Assembly: GCA_022843325.1 (NCBI GenBank)
Contig: JALHNV010000012.1
Location: 1-60,866, forward strand
Length of the DNA: 60,866 nucleotides
Direction: 5' to 3'
Origin: Pseudolabrys sp.
GTDB taxonomy: Bacteria > Pseudomonadota > Alphaproteobacteria > Rhizobiales > Xanthobacteraceae
Shown: one piece after another, positions 44,125-53,774 of the stretch
How positions within the stretch are numbered: the stretch's first letter is position 1
How the letters are laid out: every line of letters begins with the position of its first letter
Program-made: the position numbers and the translations under genes
Notes under the pieces: model-generated
Databases searched by the model: none
What the model saw: the letters and a program-made list of their open reading frames with translations, nothing else
Told to the model about the DNA's origin: nothing

Positions 44125-44885
44125 GCGGCTCTCTCGCGGTCGTTGGCCTCGGACCGGGCGATCCAGAAACGTTGACGCGGGCGGCGGTGACTGCACTGGA
44201 AGCCGCCGACGCTCTGTATGGCTACGGTCCCTATCTCGATCGTGTGCCTGAGCGCTCCGGACAGACGCGCCACGCATCGGACAATCGCGAGGAGGGAAGC
44301 CGGGCGGCGGCGGCGCTCGACCATGCCGCGCGCGGCGCCAGGGTCGCAATGGTGTCCGGCGGCGATCCCGGCGTGTTCGCGATGGCTGCCGCCGTGTGCG
44401 AGCAGATCGAAAGCGGCGATGAAAGTTGGCGCCGGCTCGACGTTTCGATTGTCCCCGGCGTAGCCGCGATGCTCGCGGTCGCGGCGCGTGTGGGCGCCCC
44501 GCTCGGTCACGACTTTTGCGCCATCTCGCTGTCGGACAACTTGAAGCCTTGGGATGTCATCGAACGGCGTCTCGACGCGGCGGCAAGCGCGGGGTTCGTG
44601 ACCGCGCTCTACAATCCGATCTCGCGTGCGCGACCCTGGCAACTCGGAAACGCGTTCGAACGTCTGCGGCGGCATCTCGCGCCATCGACGCCGATTGTGT
44701 TCGGACGCGCGGTCGGGCGGCCGGATGAGAACGTCATCGTGACGACGCTCGAAGCCGCCGATCCATCCGTCGCCGACATGGCGACGCTCATCATCATCGG
44801 TTCCGCCATGACGCGCGTCATCGAGCGGCCCGGTCTCGCGCCGCTGGTCTATACGCCGCGATCCATTCAGGGCGCCGGCGCATGA
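44121..44885 (+). CDS. cobJ: Precorrin-3B C17-methyltransferase CobJ
   Basis: 254 aa methylase. SLAVVGLGPGDPETLTRAAV, YGYGPYLDRVP, VSGGDPGVFAMAAAVCEQI, LGHDFCAISLSDNLKPWDVI and VTALYNPISRARPWQL are CobJ/CbiH hallmarks. It contracts the ring while methylating C-17. ATG at 44121 overlaps the cobI stop. Its 3' end overlaps the convergent cobK by 19 bp. Confidence 0.97.
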   Translation: MSGSLAVVGLGPGDPETLTRAAVTALEAADALYGYGPYLDRVPERSGQTRHASDNREEGSRAAAALDHAARGARVAMVSGGDPGVFAMAAAVCEQIESGDESWRRLDVSIVPGVAAMLAVAARVGAPLGHDFCAISLSDNLKPWDVIERRLDAAASAGFVTALYNPISRARPWQLGNAFERLRRHLAPSTPIVFGRAVGRPDENVIVTTLEAADPSVADMATLIIIGSAMTRVIERPGLAPLVYTPRSIQGAGA

Positions 44886-45613
44886 TCGAGCCAACGCACC
44901 GCATCGTCGACCGACTCGATGGACGGCACTGTTGGCAATGCCGGCCGGCGCAGCATGACGACCGTAATTCCAAGCGAGCGCGCCGCGGCGATTTTGCCAT
45001 AGATCGCGTCGCTGCCGCTGTTCTTCGACACAACAAATTCGGTGCGATGTGCTTTCAGCAGCGCACGTTCGTCGGCCTCGGAGAACGGACCGCGCGCCAC
45101 AATATAAGTCGCATTCGGTACAGCAAGCGGCGGCTCGATCGGATCGACGCTGCGCACGAGATAGTGGTGCTGAGGAGCGGTAGCGAAGGCTGCGACATCT
45201 TTGCGGCCGATGGCGAGAAACACTTGGGCTGGCGGGTCGCCGAGTGCGTGCACCGCGCCCGTAACGTCGTCGACGTCGATCCATCGGTCGCCGGCGACAG
45301 GGGTCCAAGACAGCCGCCGCAACGCCAGGATCGGCGTTCCGGTTCGCACGGCGGCTTCGGCCGCATGACGGGAAATAGTGGCGGCATAGGGATGCGTAGC
45401 GTCGATCAGCGCATCGATGTGCTGCGCTGTAAGATAGTCGGCGAGGCCGTCGACACCGCCAAATCCTCCGCTCCGCACCGGCACCGGTTGCGCGGCGGGC
45501 TGGGCGGTGCGACCCGCAAGCGACAGCGTCACGCCGAGATCGGTACGGTGCGCAAGCCGTCCGGCCAGTTGCCGCGCCTCGACCGTGCCTCCGAGTATGA
45601 GAATATGCCGCAT
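44867..45613 (-). CDS. cobK: Precorrin-6A reductase CobK
   Basis: 248 aa. MRHILILGGTVEARQLAGRL (NADPH-binding), DATHPYAATISRHA, LRRLSWTP, and the late EFVVSKNSGSDAIYGKIAAA are CobK/CbiJ signatures. It is the only minus-strand gene inside the cobN-cobB run. The start ATG lies in the palindrome CATG whose other strand gives a possible cobL ATG at 45612. Expression must come from a promoter inside the cobL coding sequence. Confidence 0.95.
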   Translation of the reverse strand: MRHILILGGTVEARQLAGRLAHRTDLGVTLSLAGRTAQPAAQPVPVRSGGFGGVDGLADYLTAQHIDALIDATHPYAATISRHAAEAAVRTGTPILALRRLSWTPVAGDRWIDVDDVTGAVHALGDPPAQVFLAIGRKDVAAFATAPQHHYLVRSVDPIEPPLAVPNATYIVARGPFSEADERALLKAHRTEFVVSKNSGSDAIYGKIAAARSLGITVVMLRRPALPTVPSIESVDDAVRWLDHAPAP

Positions 45614-45632
45614 GCCGCTCGCTAGTCCGCTC

Positions 45633-46859
45633 ATGCCGCACATTGCCGCAACGGGGCGCTGGCTGTCCATCGTCGGTATCGGTGAGGACGGGGCCAATGG
45701 ATTGAGTCCGGTTGCGCGCGGTTTGATCGCGGATGCCGAGATCGTATTCGGCGGCAAGCGGCATCTGGAACTGGCGGGCGCGCTGATCCGTGGCGTGGTC
45801 CAGCCGTGGCCGAGCCCATTTGACGAGGCGGTGCCGCAAGTCGTTGAGCAACGCGGTCGTTCCGTGTGCGTGCTGGCCTCGGGCGATCCGTTTTTCTACG
45901 GCGTGGGCGCGCTGCTCGCGCGCCATGTCGATCCGGCCGAGATGTTGGTCATGCCAGCGCCGTCGTCATTCAGCCTTGCAGCCGCCCGGCTCGGTTGGTC
46001 GCTGCCGGAAACTGCATTGGTCTCCTTGCACGGCCGTTCGCTCGATCTGATCCGTCCGCATCTGCAGCCGGGCGCGCGCGTCTTGGCGCTGACCCCCGAC
46101 GGTGCAGGTCCAAAAGCCTTGGCTGGATTGCTGACGGAAATTGGATTCGGCGCATCGCGATTGACCGTCCTGGAAGCGCTCGGCGGGCCGCGCGAGAGAG
46201 TGCGCTCGACGCACGCTGCCGAGTTCAATTTTTCCGACGTGTTGGCGCTCAATATGGTGGCGCTGGAGGTCGATGCGGGCCCCGGCGCACGTGTGTTGGC
46301 GCGGGCCGCCGGCTTGCCGGATGCATTATTCGAACACGACGGCCAGATCACCAAGCGCGAGATTCGCGCGGTGACGTTGTCGTCGTTGGCGCCGCGGCGC
46401 GGCGAGTTGCTGTGGGATATCGGCGCCGGCGCAGGCTCAGTGGCGATCGAATGGCTGCTCTCCGATCCGTCGCTGGGGGCGATTGCGATCGAGGCGGTGC
46501 CGGGTCGCGCGGCGCGCATCCGGCGTAATGCCGCCGCATTCGGCGTGCCTGGCCTGGAGATTATCGAAGGCGTGGCGCCGGCCGCGCTCGATGGCTTGCC
46601 GCCGCCGAACGCAATATTCGTCGGCGGCGGCGGCGCCCATCCGGGATTGCTTGACGTGGCGGTGGCCGCGCTCAAACCCGGCGGACGCCTCGTCGTTAAC
46701 GCGGTGACCTTGGAAACCGAGACTATACTCGCCGCGCGTCATCTCGCCGATGGCGGCGAACTCGTTCGCATTGCGTTGTCGCGAGCCGATCAGGTCGGTG
46801 GCAAGATCGGCTGGCGTCCGGCCATGCCGGTAACGCAATGGATACGGAGCAAGCCATGA
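45633..46859 (+). CDS. cobL: Precorrin-6Y C5,15-methyltransferase (decarboxylating) CobL
   Basis: 408 aa, fused CbiE and CbiT. The N-terminal methylase half has WLSIVGIGEDGANGLSPVAR and VLASGDPFFYGVGALLAR; the C-terminal Rossmann half starts near HDGQITKREIRAVTLSSLAP and has LLWDIGAGAGSVAIEWLL and NAIFVGGGG. It methylates C-5 and C-15 and removes the C-12 acetate carboxyl. ATG at 45633 is preferred for N-terminal length; ATG at 45612 in the same frame would place the start on top of the cobK start. Neither has a clear Shine-Dalgarno. Confidence 0.93.
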   Translation: MPHIAATGRWLSIVGIGEDGANGLSPVARGLIADAEIVFGGKRHLELAGALIRGVVQPWPSPFDEAVPQVVEQRGRSVCVLASGDPFFYGVGALLARHVDPAEMLVMPAPSSFSLAAARLGWSLPETALVSLHGRSLDLIRPHLQPGARVLALTPDGAGPKALAGLLTEIGFGASRLTVLEALGGPRERVRSTHAAEFNFSDVLALNMVALEVDAGPGARVLARAAGLPDALFEHDGQITKREIRAVTLSSLAPRRGELLWDIGAGAGSVAIEWLLSDPSLGAIAIEAVPGRAARIRRNAAAFGVPGLEIIEGVAPAALDGLPPPNAIFVGGGGAHPGLLDVAVAALKPGGRLVVNAVTLETETILAARHLADGGELVRIALSRADQVGGKIGWRPAMPVTQWIRSKP

Positions 46860-47242
46860 TCGTCGCCGGCGTAGGTTGCCGGACCGGCGCCTCGGCGCGC
46901 GATGTCGAAGCCGCGATTGCCGCGGCGCTCGACCGCGCTGGCGTCACGCCGCAGGCGCTGTCGGTGATTGCAACCGCTGTTGCAAAAGCCCGCGAGCCAG
47001 GCATTGTGGCCGCGGCTTTCGCGCGTGGCGTGACATTGGTCGTGGTGCCGCAAGCCGATCTCGAGGCAGCCGGTGCCCGTGTTATGACGCGTTCGGAGCG
47101 CGTGGCCGCACTGATGGGCGTGCCGTCGGTCGCCGAGGCCGCGGCGCTGGCGGCGGCAGGCTCTGACGCTCAGTTGGTCGGGCCACGCATTGCGCTCGGG
47201 CCGGTGACATGCGCGCTTGCTACGACGGGAGACGCGACGTGA
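46856..47242 (+). CDS. cobE: CobE (CbiG C-terminal domain-like) protein
   Basis: 128 aa. [40 protein letters not shown], and a final [15 protein letters not shown] match the CbiG C-terminal domain, found free as CobE in the aerobic pathway. Its exact step is unresolved; it is needed for cobalamin in P. denitrificans. ATG at 46856 has GGAG 6-7 nt upstream and overlaps the cobL stop (ATGA). Confidence 0.9.
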   Translation: MIVAGVGCRTGASARDVEAAIAAALDRAGVTPQALSVIATAVAKAREPGIVAAAFARGVTLVVVPQADLEAAGARVMTRSERVAALMGVPSVAEAAALAAAGSDAQLVGPRIALGPVTCALATTGDAT

Positions 47243-48000
47243 CCGTGCATTTCATCGGAGCGGGGCCGGGGGCCGCGGACCTCATCACCGTGCGTGGCCG
47301 CGATCTGATCGCGCGCTGCCCGGTTTGTCTCTATGCCGGCTCGCTCGTGCCGAAGGAGTTGCTCAGCTATTGCCCTTCCGGTGCGCGCATTGTCGACACC
47401 GCGCCGATGTCGCTCGATGAGATCGAAGCGGAATTTGCCGCCGCTCACGCGGCGGGACATGACGTGGCGCGGCTGCATTCCGGCGATCTGTCGATCTACA
47501 GTGCCTTGGCCGAGCAACTCCGGCGTCTCGAGCGCTTAGCTATTCCTTATACGGTAACACCCGGCGTTCCGGCTTTTGCGGCAGTCGCCGCGGTGCTGGG
47601 GCGCGAACTCACCGTGCCGGAATTGACGCAGAGCGTGGTGCTGACGCGCATGCCCGGCCGCGCGTCCGCCATGCCGGAGGGCGAGCGCCTGGCCGCTTTC
47701 GCCGCGACCGGCGCAACACTGGTCATTCATCTGGCGATTCAGTCGATTGACGCGATCGTCGATCAATTGTCGCCACTCTATGGCGTCGACTGTCCGGTCG
47801 CGGTGGTGGTGCGTGCAAGCTGGCCGGACGAGCGCATCCTGCGCGGCACTCTCGGCTCAATCAGCGCCCAGGTTGCGGCCGAGCCGATCGAACGCACCGC
47901 GCTGGTGCTGGTCGGGCGTGCGCTCGCAGCGCATGATTTCCGGGAAAGCGCTCTCTACGATCCGGACTATCGCCGACGGTTTCGCGGCCAGCAAGGTTGA
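47239..48000 (+). CDS. cobM: Precorrin-4 C11-methyltransferase CobM
   Basis: 253 aa methylase. [74 protein letters not shown] and [16 protein letters not shown] identify CobM/CbiF. It methylates C-11 of precorrin-4. The start is GTG, overlapping the cobE stop by 4 nt (GTGA). Confidence 0.97.
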   Translation: MTVHFIGAGPGAADLITVRGRDLIARCPVCLYAGSLVPKELLSYCPSGARIVDTAPMSLDEIEAEFAAAHAAGHDVARLHSGDLSIYSALAEQLRRLERLAIPYTVTPGVPAFAAVAAVLGRELTVPELTQSVVLTRMPGRASAMPEGERLAAFAATGATLVIHLAIQSIDAIVDQLSPLYGVDCPVAVVVRASWPDERILRGTLGSISAQVAAEPIERTALVLVGRALAAHDFRESALYDPDYRRRFRGQQG

Positions 48001-48001
48001 C

Positions 48002-48817
48002 GTGCCACACATGAATCAGCTCGAAGCCCTCACGACGCTGCGCGGCAAGTTTCCCATTCTTGAACCGGGGCACGTGTGGCTGGTCGGCGCCGGTCCTGGC
48101 GATCCCGGCCTGTTGACACTCGACGCGCTCGCTGCGCTCGCGCAGGCCGATGTCATCGTGCATGACGCGCTGATCGATCGCTGCGTGTTGGCGCTTGCCG
48201 GTCCGCGGGCGTGCTTGGAATATGCCGGCAAGCGCGGCGGTCGACCATCGACGCAACAAACGGACATATGCAATCGCCTGATCGCGCTGGCGCGCGCCGG
48301 TCGCCGGGTGGTGCGACTGAAGGGCGGCGATCCTTGCGTGTTTGGGCGCGGCGGCGAGGAGGCTGCGGCGCTGGCGCGCGCCGCTATTCCCTATCGTATT
48401 GTTTCCGGCGTCACCGCCGGCCTTGCCGCACTGACCGCGGCGTCGATTCCGGCAACGATGCGCGGCGTCAATCACGCCATCATCTTTGCGACCGGCAATG
48501 CCGGACCGGATGAAGATATCGACTGGGCAGCGCTGGCGCGGACGGGCCAGCCGATCGTGATCTATATGGCGATGCGTTACATACAACACATTGCGGTCGC
48601 GCTGTCGCGCGGGGGGCTCGCATCGGACACGCCGGCGGCGGTGATCGTAGCGGCGACCATAGCGCAAGAACGCATTGTCATTTCCAGGCTAGACCGTCTG
48701 GCCGACGACGTCGAAGCGATCGGCGTCGATTTGCCCGGCCTGATTGTCGTCGGCGATATCGTGAGTGAACGCGACAAGCTTCTCCAGATTGCCGCTGAAG
48801 TCGAGGTCGTGCGGTGA
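48002..48817 (+). CDS. cobA: Uroporphyrinogen-III C-methyltransferase CobA
   Basis: 271 aa. HVWLVGAGPGDPGLLTLDAL, EYAGKRGGRPSTQQTDICNR, VRLKGGDPCVFGRGGEE, YRIVSGVTAGLAALTAASIP and YMAMRYIQHIA are SUMT motifs. It makes precorrin-2. There is no CysG-type N-terminal dehydrogenase/ferrochelatase domain, so it is the dedicated SUMT. GTG at 48002 has AAGG 5 nt upstream; ATG at 48011 is an alternative. Confidence 0.96.
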   Translation: MPHMNQLEALTTLRGKFPILEPGHVWLVGAGPGDPGLLTLDALAALAQADVIVHDALIDRCVLALAGPRACLEYAGKRGGRPSTQQTDICNRLIALARAGRRVVRLKGGDPCVFGRGGEEAAALARAAIPYRIVSGVTAGLAALTAASIPATMRGVNHAIIFATGNAGPDEDIDWAALARTGQPIVIYMAMRYIQHIAVALSRGGLASDTPAAVIVAATIAQERIVISRLDRLADDVEAIGVDLPGLIVVGDIVSERDKLLQIAAEVEVVR

Positions 48818-50133
48818 GTGCACGTGGCCTGATCGTCTCGGCGCCGCGTTCCGGTTCGGGCAAGACCACTATCACGCTTGGGCTGTTGGCCGCGCTGGCG
48901 CGCAAGGGCGTCGCGGTGCGCGCGGCAAAGTCCGGACCCGACTATATCGATCCGGCGTTCCATGCCGCAGCGACAGGTGCCAAAGGCATGAACCTCGACA
49001 CCTGGGCCATGCCGCCGTTGCTGATCGAAGCGCTGATCGCGGACACGGCGAGCGATGCCGAGGTGCTGGTGATCGAAGGCGCCATGGGCCTGTTCGACGG
49101 CGTGCCGGGCGAGCCCGGCCGTTCCGGTGCCGCCGCGGATTTGGCGGCCCGATTTAACCTGCCGGTGCTGCTGGTGCTCGACGTGTCGGGCCAGTCGCAA
49201 TCGGCGGCAGCGGTCGCCGCCGGCTTCGCCAATTATAATCCGGCGGTCCGCATTGGCGGTGTCGTGCTCAATCGGTTGGGCAGCGATCGGCATCGCGCAC
49301 TGATCGCGGATGCGCTCAAGGCGCGAGGCATACCGGTGGTCGGCGCCATTCCGCGTGACGAAACGCTGGTGCTGCCGGAGCGGCATCTCGGCCTGGTGCA
49401 GGCGAGCGAGCATGCCGATTTGGCGGCGCGGATCGGGCGTTTCGCCGATATGATGGAGCGCCATCTTGATCTCGACGCCGTCGCTGCGATGGCTGCACCG
49501 CTCGTTGCATCACGCGCGCAAGCCCACACGATGCTCGCGCCGCCCGGGCACCGAATTGCGCTGGCATCGGATGAGGCCTTCACCTTTATCTATGCGCATG
49601 TGCTCGACGGCTGGCGGCGCTCCGGCGCGGAGATCGTTCCGTTTGCGCCGTTACGCGACGAGTCGCCCCCGGAAGATTGCGACGCCTGCTGGCTGCCGGG
49701 CGGATATCCGGAATTGCATGCCGGGCGGCTGGCGGCGGCGCGTAACTTTCTGGACGGGCTCAGACGCTTTGCTCAAAGCCGGCCGGTCCATGGCGAGTGC
49801 GGTGGCTATATGGTGCTGGGCGAAAGCATCGAGGACGCCCAGGGCGTGCGCCATGCCATGGCTAGCTTGCTCGGCCATGCCACAAGCTTCGCAAAGCGCA
49901 AGCTGCATCTTGGCTATCGTCAGGCGCGGCTGCTGGCCGCCGGTCCGCTCGGGGCTGCCGGAGACCTGATCCGCGGTCATGAATACCACCATGCTTCGAT
50001 CACAACGATGGGCGAAGGCGACGAGCGGCTGGTCGACGCGACGGACGCGCAAGGCCGGCCGGTCGCGGAGACTGGCAGCCGGCGCGACCGCGTCTCCGGC
50101 ACATTCTTCCACGCCATCGCGCGGGAAAGCTGA
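48814..50133 (+). CDS. cobB: Hydrogenobyrinic acid a,c-diamide synthase CobB
   Basis: 439 aa. The ATPase half has VSAPRSGSGKTTITLGLLAA and KSGPDYIDPAFHAAATG; VIEGAMGLFDG follows. The glutaminase half carries FAQSRPVHGECGGYMVLGES (Cys nucleophile) and GHEYHHASI. It amidates the a and c side chains. The GTG start overlaps the cobA stop. CobB is distinguished from CobQ by the PDYIDP and LGYRQARL-type blocks. It is convergent with cobT, 4 nt apart. Confidence 0.95.
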   Translation: MSARGLIVSAPRSGSGKTTITLGLLAALARKGVAVRAAKSGPDYIDPAFHAAATGAKGMNLDTWAMPPLLIEALIADTASDAEVLVIEGAMGLFDGVPGEPGRSGAAADLAARFNLPVLLVLDVSGQSQSAAAVAAGFANYNPAVRIGGVVLNRLGSDRHRALIADALKARGIPVVGAIPRDETLVLPERHLGLVQASEHADLAARIGRFADMMERHLDLDAVAAMAAPLVASRAQAHTMLAPPGHRIALASDEAFTFIYAHVLDGWRRSGAEIVPFAPLRDESPPEDCDACWLPGGYPELHAGRLAAARNFLDGLRRFAQSRPVHGECGGYMVLGESIEDAQGVRHAMASLLGHATSFAKRKLHLGYRQARLLAAGPLGAAGDLIRGHEYHHASITTMGEGDERLVDATDAQGRPVAETGSRRDRVSGTFFHAIARES

Positions 50134-50137
50134 CCGG

Positions 50138-51205
50138 TTAGTGCGGCTTGCCCGCAACGCTCGCTTCGGCAAACGTGGCCATCCCGGTATGACAGGCGAG
50201 CGCCGCGCGCAGCATCGGCACAGCCAGCGCCGCGCCGGAGCCTTCGCCCAACCGCATGCCAAGGTCGAGCAGCGGTGCCAGCTTGAGTTCGTCGAGCAAC
50301 GCGCGGTGACCGGCCTCGGCCGACACATGGGCAGCCTGAGTATGATCGAGCGCGTCGGCGCGTAATCTAGCCAGCGGCGCCGCCGCCGCGGTGCAGACGA
50401 AACCATCAAGCAGTATGGGGATGCCGCGATGCCGCGCGGCAAGCGTGGCGCCGAGGATCGCGGCAAGTTCGCGGCCGCCAAATGTGGCTGCGATCGTCAG
50501 CGGATCGCCGAGCACGGCCATATGCCGGGCGAGCGCGGTGTCGATCGCCGCCCGCTTACGCTCCATTCCACGATCGTCGAGGCCGGTGCCGCGGCCGGCC
50601 CAACGCGCGCCGCCGCCGCCGTATAGCGCCGCGGCGATGGCCGCGGCCGCCGTGGTATTGCCGATCCCCATCTCGCCCAGGCAGACAAGGTCGGTACCGG
50701 CCCGCACGGCGTTGTAGCCTTCGGCCACGGCTTTCAGGAAGGCCGCTTCGTTCATCGCCGGTTCAAGCGTAAAATCGGCGGTGGGCTGGTTGAGGTCGAG
50801 CGCGATGACCCGTAGGGTTGCCGATGAAGCCTGCGCCAGTTGATTGATTGCCGCGCCGCCGTGGCTGAAATTGACCACCATCTGCGCGGTGACGGCGGCG
50901 GGATAGGGTGACACACCTTGCGCCGTGACGCCATGATTGCCGGCGAAGATCAGCACATCGACCCGATCGAGCCGCCGGCCGGCACCGCCCCATTTAGCCA
51001 GCCACGTGGCGATCTCCTCAAGCCGGCCAAGACTGCCGGGCGGCTTGGTCAGTGTCGCTTGCCGGGCGAGAGCTTCAGTCGCCGCCGCTTCGTTGCCGGC
51101 GGGCAGAGCGAGGCAGGCCGCGCGCAGATCGGCCATTGTCGCGAAGCTGGTCGCTTGCTCTGTGTCGCCTGTCGTAGAAGATGGATCGCCGACGATATTC
51201 GTCAT
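50138..51205 (-). CDS. cobT: Nicotinate-nucleotide-dimethylbenzimidazole phosphoribosyltransferase
   Basis: 355 aa. TKPPGSLGRLEEIATWLAKW, FAGNHGVTAQGVSPYPAAVT and NFSHGGAAINQLA, then CLGEMGIGNTTAAAAIAAAL, LLDGFVCTAAAAPL and the C-terminal LDLGMRLGEGSGAALA are the CobT/CobU family motifs, including the catalytic Glu of the GEG block. It makes alpha-ribazole phosphate from DMB. In P. denitrificans nomenclature the gene is cobU. It is divergent from cobS(V), 110 bp apart. Confidence 0.96.
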   Translation of the reverse strand: MTNIVGDPSSTTGDTEQATSFATMADLRAACLALPAGNEAAATEALARQATLTKPPGSLGRLEEIATWLAKWGGAGRRLDRVDVLIFAGNHGVTAQGVSPYPAAVTAQMVVNFSHGGAAINQLAQASSATLRVIALDLNQPTADFTLEPAMNEAAFLKAVAEGYNAVRAGTDLVCLGEMGIGNTTAAAAIAAALYGGGGARWAGRGTGLDDRGMERKRAAIDTALARHMAVLGDPLTIAATFGGRELAAILGATLAARHRGIPILLDGFVCTAAAAPLARLRADALDHTQAAHVSAEAGHRALLDELKLAPLLDLGMRLGEGSGAALAVPMLRAALACHTGMATFAEASVAGKPH

Positions 51206-51315
51206 TGTGTTTCCCGCTATCGCTTTGCGTTCGAAGGAGTCACGTCGCAGACGGCTTTTCTGCTAGAGAGTTGATCGAGCAACGTTCCGGGGCCGTCGTG
51301 CCGTAAAGAGAGATC

Positions 51316-52095
51316 ATGTTCGCCGTCGATTGGATGCGTCAGCGCTGCGCCGAGCTTGAAATCGCCGTCATCTTCCTGACGCGCCTGCCGTTGTCGCGAT
51401 CGGCGCCGATCGATCGCGGCGACATTGCGCGCGCGCTCTGGTCGGCGCCAATTGTCGGCGGTGCCATCGGCGCGCTGGGCGGCGCGGTCTATGCGCTGTG
51501 CAGCCTGCTGCATCTGCCAGCCTGGCCCGCAGCGGCGTTGGCCGTCGCCGCGACGGCGGGCATTACCGGCTGTCTGCACGAAGACGGATTGGCCGACGTT
51601 GCCGACGGGTTCGGCGGTGGCGCAACGCGTGAGCGCAAGCTTGAGATCATGCGCGACAGCCGCATCGGCACCTATGGCGTTTGTGCACTCGTACTCTCGT
51701 TCGTGCTGCGCATCAGTGTGCTTGCAAGTCTGCGCGAACCGGCGCTGGTGTTCGCAGCATTGATCGTCGCGCACGCGGCGGCGCGCGCTGGGTTGCCTGC
51801 CTTCATGCGCTGGGTGCCGCCGGCTCGCACCGACGGGTTGAGCGCCCGCGCCGGCATACCCCCAGGAACGAGCGTGAGCGCCGCCGTCGCATTCGGCATC
51901 ATTGCGCTCGGCGGCGGCTTTGGCTTCGCAGCCGGTCTGATCGCGCTGGTCGCGCTCGTCTGCCTGCATGGGGCGATGGCCTGGCTGTGCCGGCGGCAAA
52001 TCCAGGGCCAAACCGGCGACGTGCTCGGCGCTTTGGAACAGATCGGCGAAATCGCTGTTCTGTTGGTCGCGGCGGCGGCGGTCGCGCAGTCGTAG
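51316..52095 (+). CDS. cobS: Adenosylcobinamide-GDP ribazoletransferase CobS (CobV)
   Basis: 259 aa membrane protein. FLTRLPLSRSAPIDRGDIAR, then GCLHEDGLADVADGFGGGAT, the metal/nucleotide site characteristic of cobalamin synthase, and RKLEIMRDSRIGTYGVCALV. It joins adenosylcobinamide-GDP and alpha-ribazole in the inner membrane, the last step before dephosphorylation. This is the CobS of the enteric scheme, not the CobS cobaltochelatase subunit. It is convergent with cobF. Confidence 0.95.
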   Translation: MFAVDWMRQRCAELEIAVIFLTRLPLSRSAPIDRGDIARALWSAPIVGGAIGALGGAVYALCSLLHLPAWPAAALAVAATAGITGCLHEDGLADVADGFGGGATRERKLEIMRDSRIGTYGVCALVLSFVLRISVLASLREPALVFAALIVAHAAARAGLPAFMRWVPPARTDGLSARAGIPPGTSVSAAVAFGIIALGGGFGFAAGLIALVALVCLHGAMAWLCRRQIQGQTGDVLGALEQIGEIAVLLVAAAAVAQS

Positions 52096-52118
52096 TCCTA
52101 TCTGGTAACCGACCGGGC

Positions 52119-52874
52119 TCACGACGCGACGGTCTTTCTCAGTAAATAAGTGTCCATGATCCAGCCGTGCCGCGCTCGCGCGTCGATCTTGATCTTTTGT
52201 ATCTCGTCCTTGCATTCGCGCAGCGGGCCCGACGCGAGAATTTCGTCGGCGGTGCCGAGATACGCGCCCCAGAAGATCTCAACACCCTCGTCCTCAACCG
52301 CTGTAAATGCGCAGCCGCCGTCGAGCATCACCACGGCATCGTGTAGCTGCCGCTCGGCGAGCTTGCGGCCGGTCGTGATAAGCATAGGTTCACCGATGCG
52401 GTTGATTGGAATCTTGTGCCGTGCCGCCAGCGCCTGGATGCTGGTGATGCCGGGAATCACCTCGACCTCGAACGCAACCGTGTCCATGGCGGCGACCTGG
52501 TCGACGATGCGCAAGGTGCTGTCATAGAGGCAGGGGTCTCCCCAGACCAGGAAGGCGCCGCGCTCACCTTCGGCCAGCTCCTCGCGGATCATGCGCTCAT
52601 AAATAGCCGCACGCTTTGCATGCCATGCGGCGACTTCCGTCTCGTAGTGCGCGGGCGCGCGGTTGCGTTCGGGGTCGACCGCCTCCACCACGCGGTAGGC
52701 CTTGTTGTTGATGTAGCGCGCGCAGATCTCCGTGCGCAGCTTGGCTAGTGCGGCTTTCTCGCGACCCTTATCGATTAGGAAGACGACGTCGAGCCCGCTT
52801 AGCGCCTTGATCGCCTGCGCGGTGAGATAATCGGGATTGCCGGCGCCGATTCCGATGATGAACAGTTTTCTCAT
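52119..52874 (-). CDS. cobF: Precorrin-6A synthase (deacetylating) CobF
   Basis: 251 aa. MRKLFIIGIGAGNPDYLTAQ, FLIDKGREKAALAKLRTEIC, AFLVWGDPCLYDSTLRIVD and VIPGITSIQALAARHKIPIN are CobF hallmarks. It methylates C-1 and removes the acetyl group, a step found only in the aerobic pathway. It follows cbtA by 87 nt on the same strand, so it probably belongs to the cbtB-cbtA-cobF unit under the second cobalamin riboswitch, apart from the other methylases. Confidence 0.96.
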   Translation of the reverse strand: MRKLFIIGIGAGNPDYLTAQAIKALSGLDVVFLIDKGREKAALAKLRTEICARYINNKAYRVVEAVDPERNRAPAHYETEVAAWHAKRAAIYERMIREELAEGERGAFLVWGDPCLYDSTLRIVDQVAAMDTVAFEVEVIPGITSIQALAARHKIPINRIGEPMLITTGRKLAERQLHDAVVMLDGGCAFTAVEDEGVEIFWGAYLGTADEILASGPLRECKDEIQKIKIDARARHGWIMDTYLLRKTVAS

Positions 52875-52961
52875 GTTGGGTCGGCCTCCATCGGAGCCGC
52901 CATGACGAGCAAGACCGAGAACGGCATCCACTTTGCCGATGCCGTCCACGACTGGCGCCGG

Positions 52962-53762
52962 TCAGCGCCCGATTGGCCGTGCCGCGATGGGTTGGCCGAA
53001 CCGCGCGGCCATGCTGCGTTCGGTCAAAGCGCCGAAGAGAAGGCCGATGGTGGTCCACAGCACGGCGTGGATCCCAAGCGAAGCAGTGCGGAAACGCCAC
53101 AGCACGTCGGCGGAAAACTGGTTCGGCACTTCATCGACGGACGGCAGTGCGTACTGCACAATGGCAATGAATACAGCGAAGGTCACGCCGGCCACGATCG
53201 CCGCATTCCAAGTACCCAGTCGAGCACGAAGGCGTTGGGCCAACGCAACCGCCAAGGTCAACGCCGCCACCGCGACCACAATCATGAGAAAGAAAAGCTC
53301 GGTTCGCGAGCCAAGGGTATTCGGATTTCCGACTGCGGGAGGATTGGCTGGATATTTGATGTTGGGCACAAGCACAATGGCGACATACGCGCCCAATGCA
53401 AGCAGTGCTGCGGTTGCGCGTGCTCCGAGTTGCCCGACGCGGCCATAGGCAAAGGCAAAAACCAGTGCGAACAGGCCGCCGATCGCTGCGCCGTAGACAA
53501 CGACACCGGTCAGTAGGCCGAGGCCGGCTTGGGTGACGCGGCTGACGAGTTCCGCTTCCGAGGCCTCGCCGTGCGTATGCATGCCGCCTGCGCCGTGGCT
53601 ATGCGGCACGGCGTGGGCCGGCGTATCCGTCTTGGTCATCAGCTCTTCGAAAGCGATCGCGCTATCAATCTCCGGCTCGCCGAAGACGCGCGCAAATCCG
53701 AATGCCAATAGACCGGCAATGACGCCTACGAGCATGCCCCGCAGAAGAAGATTTCCAACCAT
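52962..53762 (-). CDS. cbtA: Cobalt uptake protein CbtA
   Basis: 266 aa, about six transmembrane helices. LLLRGMLVGVIAGLLAFGFA opens the protein, with a His-rich loop HAVPHSHGAGGMHTHG (about 50-65) and VPNIKYPANPPAVGNPNT, the conserved PxxPPAVG motif of CbtA. It was predicted as a cobalt transporter from its B12-riboswitch association. It starts 12 nt after cbtB. The His loop likely takes part in metal binding (inference). Confidence 0.92.
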   Translation of the reverse strand: MVGNLLLRGMLVGVIAGLLAFGFARVFGEPEIDSAIAFEELMTKTDTPAHAVPHSHGAGGMHTHGEASEAELVSRVTQAGLGLLTGVVVYGAAIGGLFALVFAFAYGRVGQLGARATAALLALGAYVAIVLVPNIKYPANPPAVGNPNTLGSRTELFFLMIVVAVAALTLAVALAQRLRARLGTWNAAIVAGVTFAVFIAIVQYALPSVDEVPNQFSADVLWRFRTASLGIHAVLWTTIGLLFGALTERSMAARFGQPIAARPIGR

Positions 53763-53774
53763 GTCCCCACCCTC

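Noticed and set aside
44007..45926. 639-aa minus-strand frame over cobJ and cobL
   Set aside because: Arg/Ala-rich shadow; crosses real genes on both strands and has no domain.
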